Positions 25,379 to 34,563 of a DNA stretch of 64,000 nt are shown one piece after another. The first letter of the stretch is position 1; each line of letters begins with the position of its first letter. The notes below the pieces were generated by a model, which had not been told where the DNA came from, did not search any database, and worked only from the letters and a program-made list of their open reading frames with translations. Source of the DNA: Mycobacterium sp. ITM-2016-00317 (GTDB taxonomy: Bacteria; Actinomycetota; Actinomycetes; Mycobacteriales; Mycobacteriaceae); contig NZ_CP134399.1 in the NCBI RefSeq assembly GCF_002968295.1, positions 5,766,001 through 5,830,000 of the forward strand, given 5' to 3'. Made by a program: the position numbers and the translations under genes.

Positions 25379-26701
25379 TCAGTCGGCGGCGCTGCGGTGG
25401 GTGTGGGCGACGCGTTCGATGGTGTCGGCGGCCACGAGCAGGCCGTCGCGCTCGCGGATCTCCTTGCCGATCTGGGCGACCCGGTCCCGGAGCCGCTCGT
25501 CGGTCAGGATGCGCTCCAGCGCGGAGATCAGTTCGTCGTCGCCGAAGTGATAGGTGTCCAGGCGCACACCGAGATCCAGTTCGTCGATGCGCTGGGCGTT
25601 CTCGTACTGGTCCCAGAACAGCGGCAGCACGATCAGCGGTTTACCGAAGTGCAGCGCCTCGGTGGTGGTGTTGTTGCCGCCGTGGGAGATCACCGCGTCG
25701 ACCAGCGGCATGATCCGGGTCTGCGGCAGCATCTGGGCGCCCACCATGTTGTCGGCCAACTCGATCTTGTCGGCCTGCGGACCCTTGCTGACGATGAAGC
25801 GATGCGGGGTGCGCCCGAGCACGTCGATCAGCCGCTGCATCAGCGTCACGTCCGCGGCGCCCAGCGAGCCGAGCGACAGGTAGACCAGCGCACTGCCCTC
25901 GGGACGATCGGCCACGGCAGCGGGAAGTTCGTACTCGTCGTCGGTCTCCCGGATGCTGGATTCCACCCGGGTCCACGATTCGTCGAGCGGCCGCCGGTCG
26001 GTGTAATCCGCTGCGGCCGGGTAGAGGTAGATGGTGGCGGCATTGTCGCGCGGCATGAATTCCAGCTCGGGCAACGGCGCCGCCCCCTGCGCACGGACCC
26101 ACGCGTCGAAGTCCTCCCACATCGGCCGCAGCACTCGGTCGAACTCCGCGGTGTAGGCGCCCCACTGCGAGCGGTCATCACTGGGCAGGCCCGAAAACGG
26201 CGGCGGGACATCAGGTCCGGGGACTTCCAGCGGGCTGCACGAGATGAAGCGGACGAACGGCTTGCCTGCGGTGGCCATCGCCGGGAACAGCACCACGTTG
26301 TCCTCGACCAGCACATCGGGTTGATGCTTGGCGATGATCTCGCGCAGGCGCGGTTCGCAGTATTTGGCGCCGTCGATGAGCGCCTGGAACGTCGGGCGGA
26401 TGAACGTCTCGAGCTGCTCGATCGTCGGCTTGGCGAACTCGGGAGCGGTCTCGGTGATGAAGTCGGTCCAGAACTGGCCGGCGTCCGCGTCCGCGTCGTC
26501 GGCGGACGGCTCGGCCAGATCCACCAGTTCCTCGATGAATCCGTACCGTTCGATCTTTCCGGCCCACGACGATTCGGCGGCGAAGACGATCCGGTGGCCC
26601 CTCTCGCGCAGTTTGGCGGCGACTCCGATGCACTGGTTGGTGGGTCCGTAGGCGGATTCCGGCCAGAACATGATGGTCAGTGGCTTCGGTGACTCGGTCA
26701 A
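25379..26701 (-). CDS. UGT/MGT-like glycosyltransferase
   Basis: 440 residues of the GT-B, GT1-like type. An N-terminal FWPESAYGPTNQ acceptor loop and a C-terminal donor-binding segment SHGGNNTTTEAL...PLFWDQYENAQ are diagnostic of UDP-glucuronosyl/macrolide glycosyltransferases. Its start overlaps the TetR stop (ATGA) and its stop is 3 bp before the kinase start, so it lies between regulator and kinase in one operon. Acceptor and sugar are unknown; the linked kinase and isomerase point to aminosugar supply. Confidence 0.85.
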   Translation of the reverse strand: MTESPKPLTIMFWPESAYGPTNQCIGVAAKLRERGHRIVFAAESSWAGKIERYGFIEELVDLAEPSADDADADAGQFWTDFITETAPEFAKPTIEQLETFIRPTFQALIDGAKYCEPRLREIIAKHQPDVLVEDNVVLFPAMATAGKPFVRFISCSPLEVPGPDVPPPFSGLPSDDRSQWGAYTAEFDRVLRPMWEDFDAWVRAQGAAPLPELEFMPRDNAATIYLYPAAADYTDRRPLDESWTRVESSIRETDDEYELPAAVADRPEGSALVYLSLGSLGAADVTLMQRLIDVLGRTPHRFIVSKGPQADKIELADNMVGAQMLPQTRIMPLVDAVISHGGNNTTTEALHFGKPLIVLPLFWDQYENAQRIDELDLGVRLDTYHFGDDELISALERILTDERLRDRVAQIGKEIRERDGLLVAADTIERVAHTHRSAAD

Positions 26702-27321
26702 CGTGGTGTCCTTTCGCCCTGTTCACTGCGGGGCAGGGAATGGCCGGTGGCCACCCGTGCGTAGTCGAGGATCTGTTCGGTCGAGGCGTCGGCGTCGAGG
26801 CTGGGATGACGCGCCACCATGCGGTATCCGTAGGCGTCTTCGAGCGCCACGATGTTGCGGGCGATGGTCAGCGACGGCGAGGACAGCGTGAAGACGCCCT
26901 GCGCGGCACCGGATTCCAGAATCACCTGGTACATCGCCACCTGCCGGTCGAACAGCGCGGTCAGCAGCACGGCGTAGGTGGGGTACCGACCGGCGGCTCC
27001 GCCGAGCTCACACAGCAGTTTCACCGCCGGATCGTCGGAATCGACGGGCAGCCCGGACTCGATGGTGACCACCAGCCGGCGGTCGGGTTCGGCGATACCT
27101 TCGATGGCGCGCAGGCGCTCGTCGTAGAAGCGCTCCATGCCGGCGCGGTTGGCCTCGACCAGCAGCGTCTGCACGTCGGGGAAGTGATAGAGGACCGCAC
27201 CGGAGGTCAGTCCCGCCTCGGCCGCCACCTGGTTGAGCTGCACACCCGCGCCGTGCTTCATCACGGCGCGCTGCGCCGCGTGCAGCAGTCTTGCGCGACG
27301 TTCCGTGCGGCTGACGGTCAC
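26698..27321 (-). CDS. TetR-family regulator of glycosyltransferase operon
   Basis: 207 residues. GTG 27321 is chosen because the GGGAGGT ribosome site overlaps the alternative GTG at 27327. The N-terminal helix-turn-helix reads QLNQVAAEAGLTSGAVLYHF; the rest is a helical ligand domain. Coupled by ATGA to the glycosyltransferase gene and divergent from the flavin oxidase gene, with 148 bp between them; it could regulate both directions. Confidence 0.88.
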   Translation of the reverse strand: MTVSRTERRARLLHAAQRAVMKHGAGVQLNQVAAEAGLTSGAVLYHFPDVQTLLVEANRAGMERFYDERLRAIEGIAEPDRRLVVTIESGLPVDSDDPAVKLLCELGGAAGRYPTYAVLLTALFDRQVAMYQVILESGAAQGVFTLSSPSLTIARNIVALEDAYGYRMVARHPSLDADASTEQILDYARVATGHSLPRSEQGERTPR

Positions 27322-27380
27322 CGGCACCTCCCAGAAGTATGTCGCGGCTCACTGTGCCAGAGATCCTCCCCCGGCGGAAG

Positions 27381-27390
27381 TCAAATTTGA
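27381..27390. promoter_or_regulatory. 10-bp palindrome in divergent promoter region
   Basis: TCAAATTTGA, a perfect palindrome, sits 60 bp upstream of the TetR start in the AT-richest part of the spacer. It is a candidate operator for the TetR protein; nothing but sequence and position supports it. Confidence 0.3.
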
Positions 27391-27469
27391 AGTGTTACTC
27401 AGTTTTAACGTGCAGATACTCGACTAGCTGGCTGTTTACCAATGGCCCCTCCTGAATGAGTATGCAAGT

Positions 27470-28867
27470 ATGGCGGCCATGACGAGCGCCGACGACCTCC
27501 GTGACGCCGAACCCCGGCCGGTGTGGTGGGACGGGGTCCAGACCGGTCCGCGGACCGAACCGCTGAGCGGACGCCGGCACGCCGACCTGGTCATCGTCGG
27601 CGGCGGCTACACCGGCCTGTGGGCGGCCGTCGAGGCGCTCACCCAGGACCCCGCGCGCCGGGTCGTCATCCTGGAACAGGACTGGGTCGGCGCGGGCGCA
27701 TCGGGACGCAACGGTGGGTTCGTCTCGGAATCCCTCACCCACGGCATCGCCCACGGCGAGGCGATGTGGCCGGACGAACTCGACGAACTGCAGCGCCTGG
27801 GCCGGCAGAACGTCGAGGAGATCGCCGGCTTCCTGGACACCCACGGCATCGACGCCGATCTGCGCCTGGTGGGCAAGACCACGCTGGCCAGGACCGCCCA
27901 CGACTACGCGGCACTGCGCGACGCCGTCGCGACGTACTCCCGGCGCGGTGAGGAGGTGCGGTTCCTCGACCGCGACGAGGTGCGCGCCGACATCCACTCG
28001 TCGTCGTTCCTCGGCGGGCTGCGGACGATGCGCGGCGGACTGGTCGATCCGATGGCGTTGACGCTCGGCCTGCGCCGGGTTGCAGAAGACCTGGGCGCCA
28101 CCATCTTCGAGAAGTCTGCAGCCACCGGCATCGCCCGGACCGGGTCCACCTTGACGGTGCGCAGCCCGCACGGCACGGTCGAGACCTCGCAGGTGCTGCT
28201 CGCCTCCAACGCTTACCCGCCGCTGCTTCGGCGCCTGCGCGCATGGGTACTGCCCGTCTACGACTACGTGCTCGCCACGGCACCGCTGACCGCCGGGCAG
28301 CTGGACTCGGTCGGCTGGCAGCAGAACCAGGGCCTCACCGATGCCGGCAACCAGTTCCACTACTTCCGGCGAACCCGCGACGACCGGATCGTCTGGGGCG
28401 GCTACGACGCCGTCTACCACTACGGCAATGCCATCAGACCGGAGCTGGAGTTGCGCGACGCGTCTCATCGGCTGCTGGCCAGGCATTTTCGCGAGACCTT
28501 CCCCCAACTGGCGGAGGTGCCGTTCACCCACCGCTGGGGTGGCGTGATCGACACCACCACCCGGTTCACACCGGTCTTCGGCACCGCGTTCAACGGCCGG
28601 TTGGCCTATGCCGTCGGATTCACCGGCCTCGGGGTGGCCTCGACACGGTTCGGCGCCCGCGTCGCCCTCGATCTGCTGGCCGGACGGGCCACCGAACGCA
28701 CGCGGCTCAAGGCGATCACCGGCACCGCGGTGCCGTTCCCGCCCGAACCGTTGCGCTGGCCCGCCGTCGAACTGACCCGGGCAGCCCTGGCCCGGGAAGA
28801 CGAAACCGGCCGCAGGGGAATGCTTCTGCGCACATTCGACCAATTCGGTGTGGGCTTCAACAGCTGA
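27470..28867 (+). CDS. FAD-dependent amine oxidase-like oxidoreductase (DAO family)
   Basis: 465 residues. The ADP-binding VIVGGGYTGLWAA (residues ~42-54), a following GASGRNGGFVS flavin loop and C-terminal GFTGLGVASTR are those of gamma-glutamylputrescine oxidase-like DAO enzymes (PuuB group). They oxidise an amine to an aldehyde with H2O2. The next gene is an aldehyde dehydrogenase, which fits a two-step amine degradation. Another in-frame ATG lies at 27479; no strong RBS decides between them. Confidence 0.83.
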   Translation: MAAMTSADDLRDAEPRPVWWDGVQTGPRTEPLSGRRHADLVIVGGGYTGLWAAVEALTQDPARRVVILEQDWVGAGASGRNGGFVSESLTHGIAHGEAMWPDELDELQRLGRQNVEEIAGFLDTHGIDADLRLVGKTTLARTAHDYAALRDAVATYSRRGEEVRFLDRDEVRADIHSSSFLGGLRTMRGGLVDPMALTLGLRRVAEDLGATIFEKSAATGIARTGSTLTVRSPHGTVETSQVLLASNAYPPLLRRLRAWVLPVYDYVLATAPLTAGQLDSVGWQQNQGLTDAGNQFHYFRRTRDDRIVWGGYDAVYHYGNAIRPELELRDASHRLLARHFRETFPQLAEVPFTHRWGGVIDTTTRFTPVFGTAFNGRLAYAVGFTGLGVASTRFGARVALDLLAGRATERTRLKAITGTAVPFPPEPLRWPAVELTRAALAREDETGRRGMLLRTFDQFGVGFNS

Positions 28868-28878
28868 GGAGCGAGGAC

Positions 28879-30335
28879 ATGACCGCAGGACGATTCCACC
28901 GGGGCCGCCGTGTCGCGGGCTCGGGTGCACAGCGGATCCTGGTGGACCCGTCGAACGGCCGGACGACCACGACCGTCTCCGAGGCCTCGGTCTCCGAAGC
29001 GGCACAGGCCGTTTCGGCGGCGGCCGAGGCGTTCGGCGACTGGTCGCGGCGCACCGCCGGCGAACGGGCCAGAGTGCTGCTGCGGTGGGCCGACCTCATC
29101 GACGCCCACGCCGCGGAGATCACCGCGCTGGAGGTGGCCGAAACCGGTAAGCCGGAGGCGGTCTTCCGGGACGGCGAACTTCCGTTCGGCACCGACAACC
29201 TGCGGTTCTTCGCCGGCGCGGGACGTTCACTGGAGGAGACCGGGCCGGCCTGCTCAGCCAGGGGTACACCTCGATGATCGTGCGGCGCCCGGTGGGACCG
29301 GTCGTCGGCATCGCGCCGTGGAACTTCCCGATGATCATGGGCCTGTGGAAGATCGGTCCGGCGCTGGCGGCGGGCAACACCATCGTCGTCAAACCGGCGC
29401 CCACCACGCCGTCGAGCACGCTGTACCTGGCCGAACTCGCCGTCGAAGCCGGTGTCCCGGCCGGGGTGCTGGAGGTGGTGACCGGTGACCAGGAGGTCGG
29501 ACAGGCGCTGGTGGCCGACGAGCGGGTCCAGCTGGTGTCGATCACCGGTTCGACGCGGGCCGGGCGGCAGGTGATGTCGTCCGCCGCGCTGCGCGGCGCG
29601 CGGGTACACCTCGAACTGGGCGGAAAGGCACCGTGTCTGGTGTTCGAGGACGCCCACCTCGACGACGCGGCGCACGGCATCGCGATGGGGGCCACCTACA
29701 ACTCCGGGCAGGACTGCACGGCCGCCACCCGGGTCTACGCCCACGAGTCGGTGTTCGAGGACTTCGTCGAGCGACTCACCGCGGCGTTCACGCGCATCCG
29801 GGTCGGTGATCCGCGCAACGGCGACACCGACATCGGCCCGCTGGTCAGCGTCGAACACCGCGCTCGGGTACACGGCTTCGTCGAACGGGCCGTCGCGGCC
29901 GGCGCGACGGTCCGCTGCGGAGGGGCGGTCCCGGACGGCGATGGCGCCTACTATCCGCCGACGCTGATCACCGGCGCCGAACAGAGCGCCGAGATCGTCC
30001 AGGACGAGGTGTTCGGTCCGGTCCTGGTCGCACTGCCGTTCCGCGATGAGGCCGACGCCGTCCGGCTGGCCAACGACTGCCGGTACGGCCTGGCGTCGTC
30101 GGTGTGGACGGTGGACGTGGCCCGCGCGCTCCGCGTCGCGCACTCGATCGAGGCGGGCGTCACCTGGGTCAACGACCATCTCCCCATTGCGTCGGAAGCT
30201 CCACACGGCGGGGTGAAGGCCAGCGGCTTCGGCAAGGACATGAGCCAGGCCGCGGTGGCCGAATACACGGTGGCGCGCCACATCATGGTCAAGCACGCCG
30301 CGCGGGCAGCACACGACTCGTTCCGGCCGTTGTAA
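28879..30335 (+). pseudogene. Aldehyde dehydrogenase broken by one frameshift
   Basis: The gene starts at ATG 28879 behind GAGGA and reads normally through the N-terminal ALDH region to SLEETGPA near 29250, where the frame ends at a premature stop 29275-29277. The following frame continues immediately with LLSQGYTSM, APWNFP, LELGGK (general base Glu) and NSGQDC (catalytic Cys) to 30335. Adding a single base near 29248-29251 restores a complete enzyme of about 485 residues. The match is to gamma-aminobutyraldehyde/betaine aldehyde dehydrogenases, fitting the upstream oxidase. It may be a recent loss of function or a sequencing error. Confidence 0.85.
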
Positions 30336-30444
30336 CGGCTGCGGTGCGCGGATCTCGTCGGCCGTAATCGGATTTCCCGACCCGTGCCGTCACGCCTACT
30401 CTGGGTAGCCGCACTAAGTAAGTGTGGTGAAACAGGGAGTGTGC

Positions 30445-31899
30445 ATGAGTACCGGGCCGACGACGCGACCAGACGGCACGTCCGCGACGCCGCGGCGAAC
30501 CCCACCGAGCGCCGGCGTCATCATCGCGCTGCTGGTGTTCTCCGCGTTCGTCATGATCCTCAACGAGACGATCATGAGTGTCGCGCTGCCCGTGCTGATC
30601 GTCGATCTGGAGATCTCGGCCCGCACCGCGCAGTGGCTGACGAGCGGCTTCCTGCTCACCATGGCCGTGGTGATCCCGATGTCCGGCTCGCTGATGCAGC
30701 GCTTCCCGGTCCGGGTGATCTTCGTGTCGGCGATGTCGCTGTTCTGCGTCGGCACACTCGTCTCGGCGCTGGCACCGGGTTTCGCCGTACTGCTGGCGGG
30801 ACGGATCGTGCAGGCGTGCGGGACCGCCGTCATGGTGCCGCTGCTGATGACGACGGTCATGAAGCTGATCCCCGCCGAACGCCGGGGGCAGACGATGGGC
30901 ACGATCTCGATCGTCATCGCCGTCGCGCCCGCGGTCGGACCCACGCTGTCCGGATTCATCCTCGGCTCGCTGAACTGGCGGTGGATGTTCTGGATCGTGC
31001 TGCCCATCGCGCTGCTCGGGCTGGTGGCCGGTCTGCGGTGGCTGCACGTCACCGACGACCGGGAGCAACCCACCCCGATCGACCGCGCCTCGGTACCGCT
31101 CTCGGCGATCGCGTTCGCGGGCTTGGTCTTCGGGCTCTCGGAACTGGGCGCGTCCGGTCAGGGTGACCAGGCCGTACCGGCGTGGGTGCCGCTGTCGGCC
31201 GGGGTGGTGGCACTGGTGCTCTTCGGCGCACGGCAGGTGCAGCTGCAGCGCGACGACCGCGCGTTCCTGGATCTGCGGCCGTTCACCCATCGGCGGTTCT
31301 CGGTGTCGGTGGCCCTGGTGGTCATCGGCTTCATGGGTCTGTTCGGTGCGATCATCATGGTGCCGCTCTACGTTCAGGACGTGCTCGGCCAGAGCGCACT
31401 GGTCGCCGGCCTGACCAGTCTGCCCGGCGGACTGCTGATGGGCCTGGCGGGGCCGCTGGTCGGGCGGGTGTATGACCGGCACGGCGCCCGGCGGCTCGTC
31501 ATCCCCGGCTCGGTCATGGTCTTCCTGGCGCTGTGCGGGTTCGCGCTGGTGTCGGCCGCCACGCCCGTCTGGGCACTCGTTGTCGTGCAGACCATCATGA
31601 TGGTGGGCCTGTCGATGATGTTCACCCCGTTGATGACCGACGCGCTCAGCGCACTGCCGGACCGCCTGTACGCCCACGGCAGCGCCATCATGACGACGCT
31701 GCAGCAGGTCGCGGGTGCCGCCGGTACCGCGCTGTTCGTGACGGTGATGACCAAGGCATCGGCGTCGGGCGGGGCACCCGACATGCCGGGCGTCCACGCG
31801 GCGTTCGTCGCTGCGGCGATGATCGGCGCGGTCGCCGTGGTGCTGTCGTTGTTCACCGCGTCGCGTCCGATTCCCGCGCACGGCACGCCGACGCACTAG
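30445..31899 (+). CDS. MFS exporter, DHA2 (EmrB/QacA) family
   Basis: 484 residues from ATG 30445, preceded by GGGAG. About 14 hydrophobic segments. NETIMSVALPVL in the first helix and WLTSGFLLTM are typical of DHA2 drug:proton antiporters; LAGRIVQACGTAVMVPL is motif C-like. Likely multidrug or lipid efflux at the inner membrane. The 3' end overlaps the convergent desaturase gene by 47 bp. Confidence 0.88.
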   Translation: MSTGPTTRPDGTSATPRRTPPSAGVIIALLVFSAFVMILNETIMSVALPVLIVDLEISARTAQWLTSGFLLTMAVVIPMSGSLMQRFPVRVIFVSAMSLFCVGTLVSALAPGFAVLLAGRIVQACGTAVMVPLLMTTVMKLIPAERRGQTMGTISIVIAVAPAVGPTLSGFILGSLNWRWMFWIVLPIALLGLVAGLRWLHVTDDREQPTPIDRASVPLSAIAFAGLVFGLSELGASGQGDQAVPAWVPLSAGVVALVLFGARQVQLQRDDRAFLDLRPFTHRRFSVSVALVVIGFMGLFGAIIMVPLYVQDVLGQSALVAGLTSLPGGLLMGLAGPLVGRVYDRHGARRLVIPGSVMVFLALCGFALVSAATPVWALVVVQTIMMVGLSMMFTPLMTDALSALPDRLYAHGSAIMTTLQQVAGAAGTALFVTVMTKASASGGAPDMPGVHAAFVAAAMIGAVAVVLSLFTASRPIPAHGTPTH

Positions 31900-33310
31900 T
31901 CGCCGACCGCGGCGTCAGTCCTTCTCGCGCGGTGGCGGCTGGACTGCCACACCACCTGATTCGTGCTCGGGGCCGGCGTTCGGGATGCTCGGCGGGCACC
32001 CGCTCGCGGAATCGCATCGCCTCGCTGGAACCGCCCGGCTGTGCCCGACTATCGGGGCTGCGGTAGGGCCCAGGCTTGGCCCGAGGCTGACCGCCGGGAA
32101 AGGCGAGACGAAAGATGGTGCGGTGCACCGTGAACCACTGCTTGCCGAACGGGCCGGAGTTGTACGGCAATTCGTAGCGTTCGCAGATGTCTTTGACCTT
32201 TGGCGCGATCTCGGAGTACCGGCTGCTGGGCATATCCGGATACAGGTGGTGTTCGACCTGGTAGCCGAGGTTGCCGCTGATGATGTGGAACAGGGGACTG
32301 CCCTCGATGTTGGCTGCGCCGATCAGCTGCCGGACGTACCAGCCGCCACGGGTTTCGTTCTCCACCTCCTCTTCCTTGAACGTGTACGTCTGGTCCGGGA
32401 AGTGCCCGCAGAAGATGATCGCGTGCGCCCATACGTTGCGGATGAGATTGGCCAGTGCGTCGGCGGCCAAGGTGCGCAGGAACGTGCTCTCGACGCCGGG
32501 CAGCACGCTGTCGAAAGTGTCCGCCACCCTGGCGGCGCGGCCCGTGCCCGCGACCTTGCGGAGTCGGCGCCCGATGCGTGAATGCGCCGGTTGCTCGAGC
32601 CGGTTCCCCAGTGCCAGCTTGGTCAACGCGAAGGCGCCCGCGCTGACCGCAGGCCAGCCGATGTAGTCCTTCAGGATCTGTGCGCGCGCCTTGCCGCTGA
32701 TGCCCTTGGACTCTTGGCGGACCTCAGACCAGGGCTTCTCGCCTCTTTGGGCGGCCCTGAAGTCGATGTCGTGTACCGCCACCCCCCACTCGAACAGCAC
32801 CGTCAGCAGGAAGTTGAACAACGGCTGCGCCAACCACACCGGATGCCAGGGCTGACGGGGATCGATGCGCATGATCTCGTAACCGAGATCGCGGTCCTTG
32901 CCGAGAATGTTCGTATAGGTGTGGTGGATGTAGTTGTGCGAGTGCTTCCAGGACTGCGCGGTCGAGGCGGTATCCCAGTCCCACACCGAGGAATGGATGT
33001 CGGGATCGTTCATCCAATCCCATTGGCCGTGAAGGATGTTGTGACCGAGTTCCATGTTCTCCAGGATCTTGGCCATCCCGAGGCAGGCAGTGCCGAGCAC
33101 CCACGCCGTGCGTGACCGCGAGCCCAGCAGCAGGACCCGTCCGACGACGACGATCTGGCGCTGCGCCGAGATCACCGCCTTGATGTAGTTGCGGTCACGG
33201 TCGCCGAGTTCGGCGAAGACCTCGTCGTGGATCGCGTCGAACTCTTTGGCGAGTTTCTCCAATTCCTGTTCGCTCAGGCGCTGGAGGGGGCTTTCGATGT
33301 AAGTGGTCAT
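31853..33310 (-). CDS. desA3: Stearoyl-CoA delta-9 desaturase, DesA3-like
   Basis: 485 residues of the membrane fatty-acid desaturase family. All three His boxes are present: HNILH (90-94), HSHNYIHH (123-130) and QVEHH near 363, so the di-iron site should be intact. With the reductase 16 bp upstream it forms the NADPH-reductase/desaturase pair known from M. tuberculosis Rv3230c/Rv3229c, making oleoyl-CoA. The last ~70 residues are Arg/Pro-rich, look unlike the family and overlap the MFS gene on the other strand. Confidence 0.9.
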   Translation of the reverse strand: MTTYIESPLQRLSEQELEKLAKEFDAIHDEVFAELGDRDRNYIKAVISAQRQIVVVGRVLLLGSRSRTAWVLGTACLGMAKILENMELGHNILHGQWDWMNDPDIHSSVWDWDTASTAQSWKHSHNYIHHTYTNILGKDRDLGYEIMRIDPRQPWHPVWLAQPLFNFLLTVLFEWGVAVHDIDFRAAQRGEKPWSEVRQESKGISGKARAQILKDYIGWPAVSAGAFALTKLALGNRLEQPAHSRIGRRLRKVAGTGRAARVADTFDSVLPGVESTFLRTLAADALANLIRNVWAHAIIFCGHFPDQTYTFKEEEVENETRGGWYVRQLIGAANIEGSPLFHIISGNLGYQVEHHLYPDMPSSRYSEIAPKVKDICERYELPYNSGPFGKQWFTVHRTIFRLAFPGGQPRAKPGPYRSPDSRAQPGGSSEAMRFRERVPAEHPERRPRARIRWCGSPAATAREGLTPRSATSASACRARESDATR

Positions 33311-33326
33311 TGGGTTCCTCGTGTGT

Positions 33327-34514
33327 TCACAGTGCGAGTTCCACGTTGCCTTCGGCGGCGTGGATGCAGATCCGTACGTCCTGCCCCGTCGGTTCGGTCA
33401 CTTCCCCGGATCGCAGGTCGCGCACTCGCCCGGACTTCAGCGTTCCGACGCAGGTGTGGCATATCCCGATCCGGCAGCCATAGGCCAGGTTCAGCCCAGC
33501 CTTCTCGCCGGCTTCCAGAATCGGTGTGCCGCCGTCGCATTCAACGGTCTTTTCGCTGTCCAGGAAGGCGATCTCGCCACCCTCACCGGCGCCCGCGTTG
33601 CCCCCGATCTTCGGCTGAAACCGCTCGAAGTGCAGTAGGTCGGAATCACCGTTGTCCTCCCAGTGCTCGATCATCGCGTCGAGCAGATCGCTGGGACCGG
33701 AACAGAACGCCTCGCGCTCGCGCCAGTCCGGGCACACCTCGTCGAGGTCGTTCGCCGACATCCGGCCGCGATCGGAGGTGAGCCGCAGATCCAGCCGCAG
33801 CCCGTCGTGGCGGCGGTCGAGATCCTCCAAATCCGCCAGGAACATCACCTGGTCCCGGGTACGGGCCGAGTGGATCACGACGACGTCGTCCATCTTGTTT
33901 CGGTGGTCGAGGCTGCGGAGCATGCTGATGATCGGGGTGATGCCGCTGCCGGCGCTGATGAACAGCATCTTCTCGGGCAGTGGTTCGGGCAGCGTGAACA
34001 CGCCTTCGATCTCGCTCAGCCGCACCAGTTCGCCGGGTTTGACCTCGTGCACCAGGTACGGCGACACCACGCCCGACGCGACCTTTTTGGGGGTAACGCT
34101 GATCAGCCCGTCCTCCGGCTGCGGATCGGAGGTGATCGAGTACGCGCGCCAGTGGTAGCGGCCATCGATGACGAGGCCGAGGCGCACGTACTGCCCTGGC
34201 TTGTGGCCCGGCCAGTCATATCCGGGCCGGATCAAGACGCTCACCGCCTCGGAGCCCTGCGGCTCGATGCGCTCGACCTTGCCGCGCATCTCCTTGGTTG
34301 TCCACAGCGGGTTGATCATCTCGAGGTAGTCGTCGGGACGCAGCGGACTGAACAGGTGCCGGACGGCGCGCAGGAACAGCCTCCGCCCGCGGGGCACCGG
34401 CGGTTCGGCACCACGTTCGGCCACGTTTCCCCCTACGAGCGTCGACGATGAGTCGGAACGCAGGTCAAGATCGACCTCGGGGTGGGATACACCAGTTGGC
34501 GTTACTTGAAACAC
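33327..34514 (-). CDS. NADPH ferredoxin-type oxidoreductase, desaturase partner
   Basis: 395 residues, Rv3230c-like. Order: FAD-binding RAYSIT (near 125), NAD(P)-binding SAGSGITPI, then a C-terminal plant-type [2Fe-2S] domain with CRIGICHTC and a later Cys in RICIHA (C-x4-C-x2-C-xn-C). It passes electrons from NADPH to the downstream desaturase. GTG 34514 is the longest start; a start some residues further in is possible because the N-terminal ~40 residues are not conserved. Confidence 0.9.
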   Translation of the reverse strand: MFQVTPTGVSHPEVDLDLRSDSSSTLVGGNVAERGAEPPVPRGRRLFLRAVRHLFSPLRPDDYLEMINPLWTTKEMRGKVERIEPQGSEAVSVLIRPGYDWPGHKPGQYVRLGLVIDGRYHWRAYSITSDPQPEDGLISVTPKKVASGVVSPYLVHEVKPGELVRLSEIEGVFTLPEPLPEKMLFISAGSGITPIISMLRSLDHRNKMDDVVVIHSARTRDQVMFLADLEDLDRRHDGLRLDLRLTSDRGRMSANDLDEVCPDWREREAFCSGPSDLLDAMIEHWEDNGDSDLLHFERFQPKIGGNAGAGEGGEIAFLDSEKTVECDGGTPILEAGEKAGLNLAYGCRIGICHTCVGTLKSGRVRDLRSGEVTEPTGQDVRICIHAAEGNVELAL

Positions 34515-34563
34515 ACCTGAGCTGAAATGTGGCCGGCAACGCTCGTGGTGCGGTGGCTGAGGA

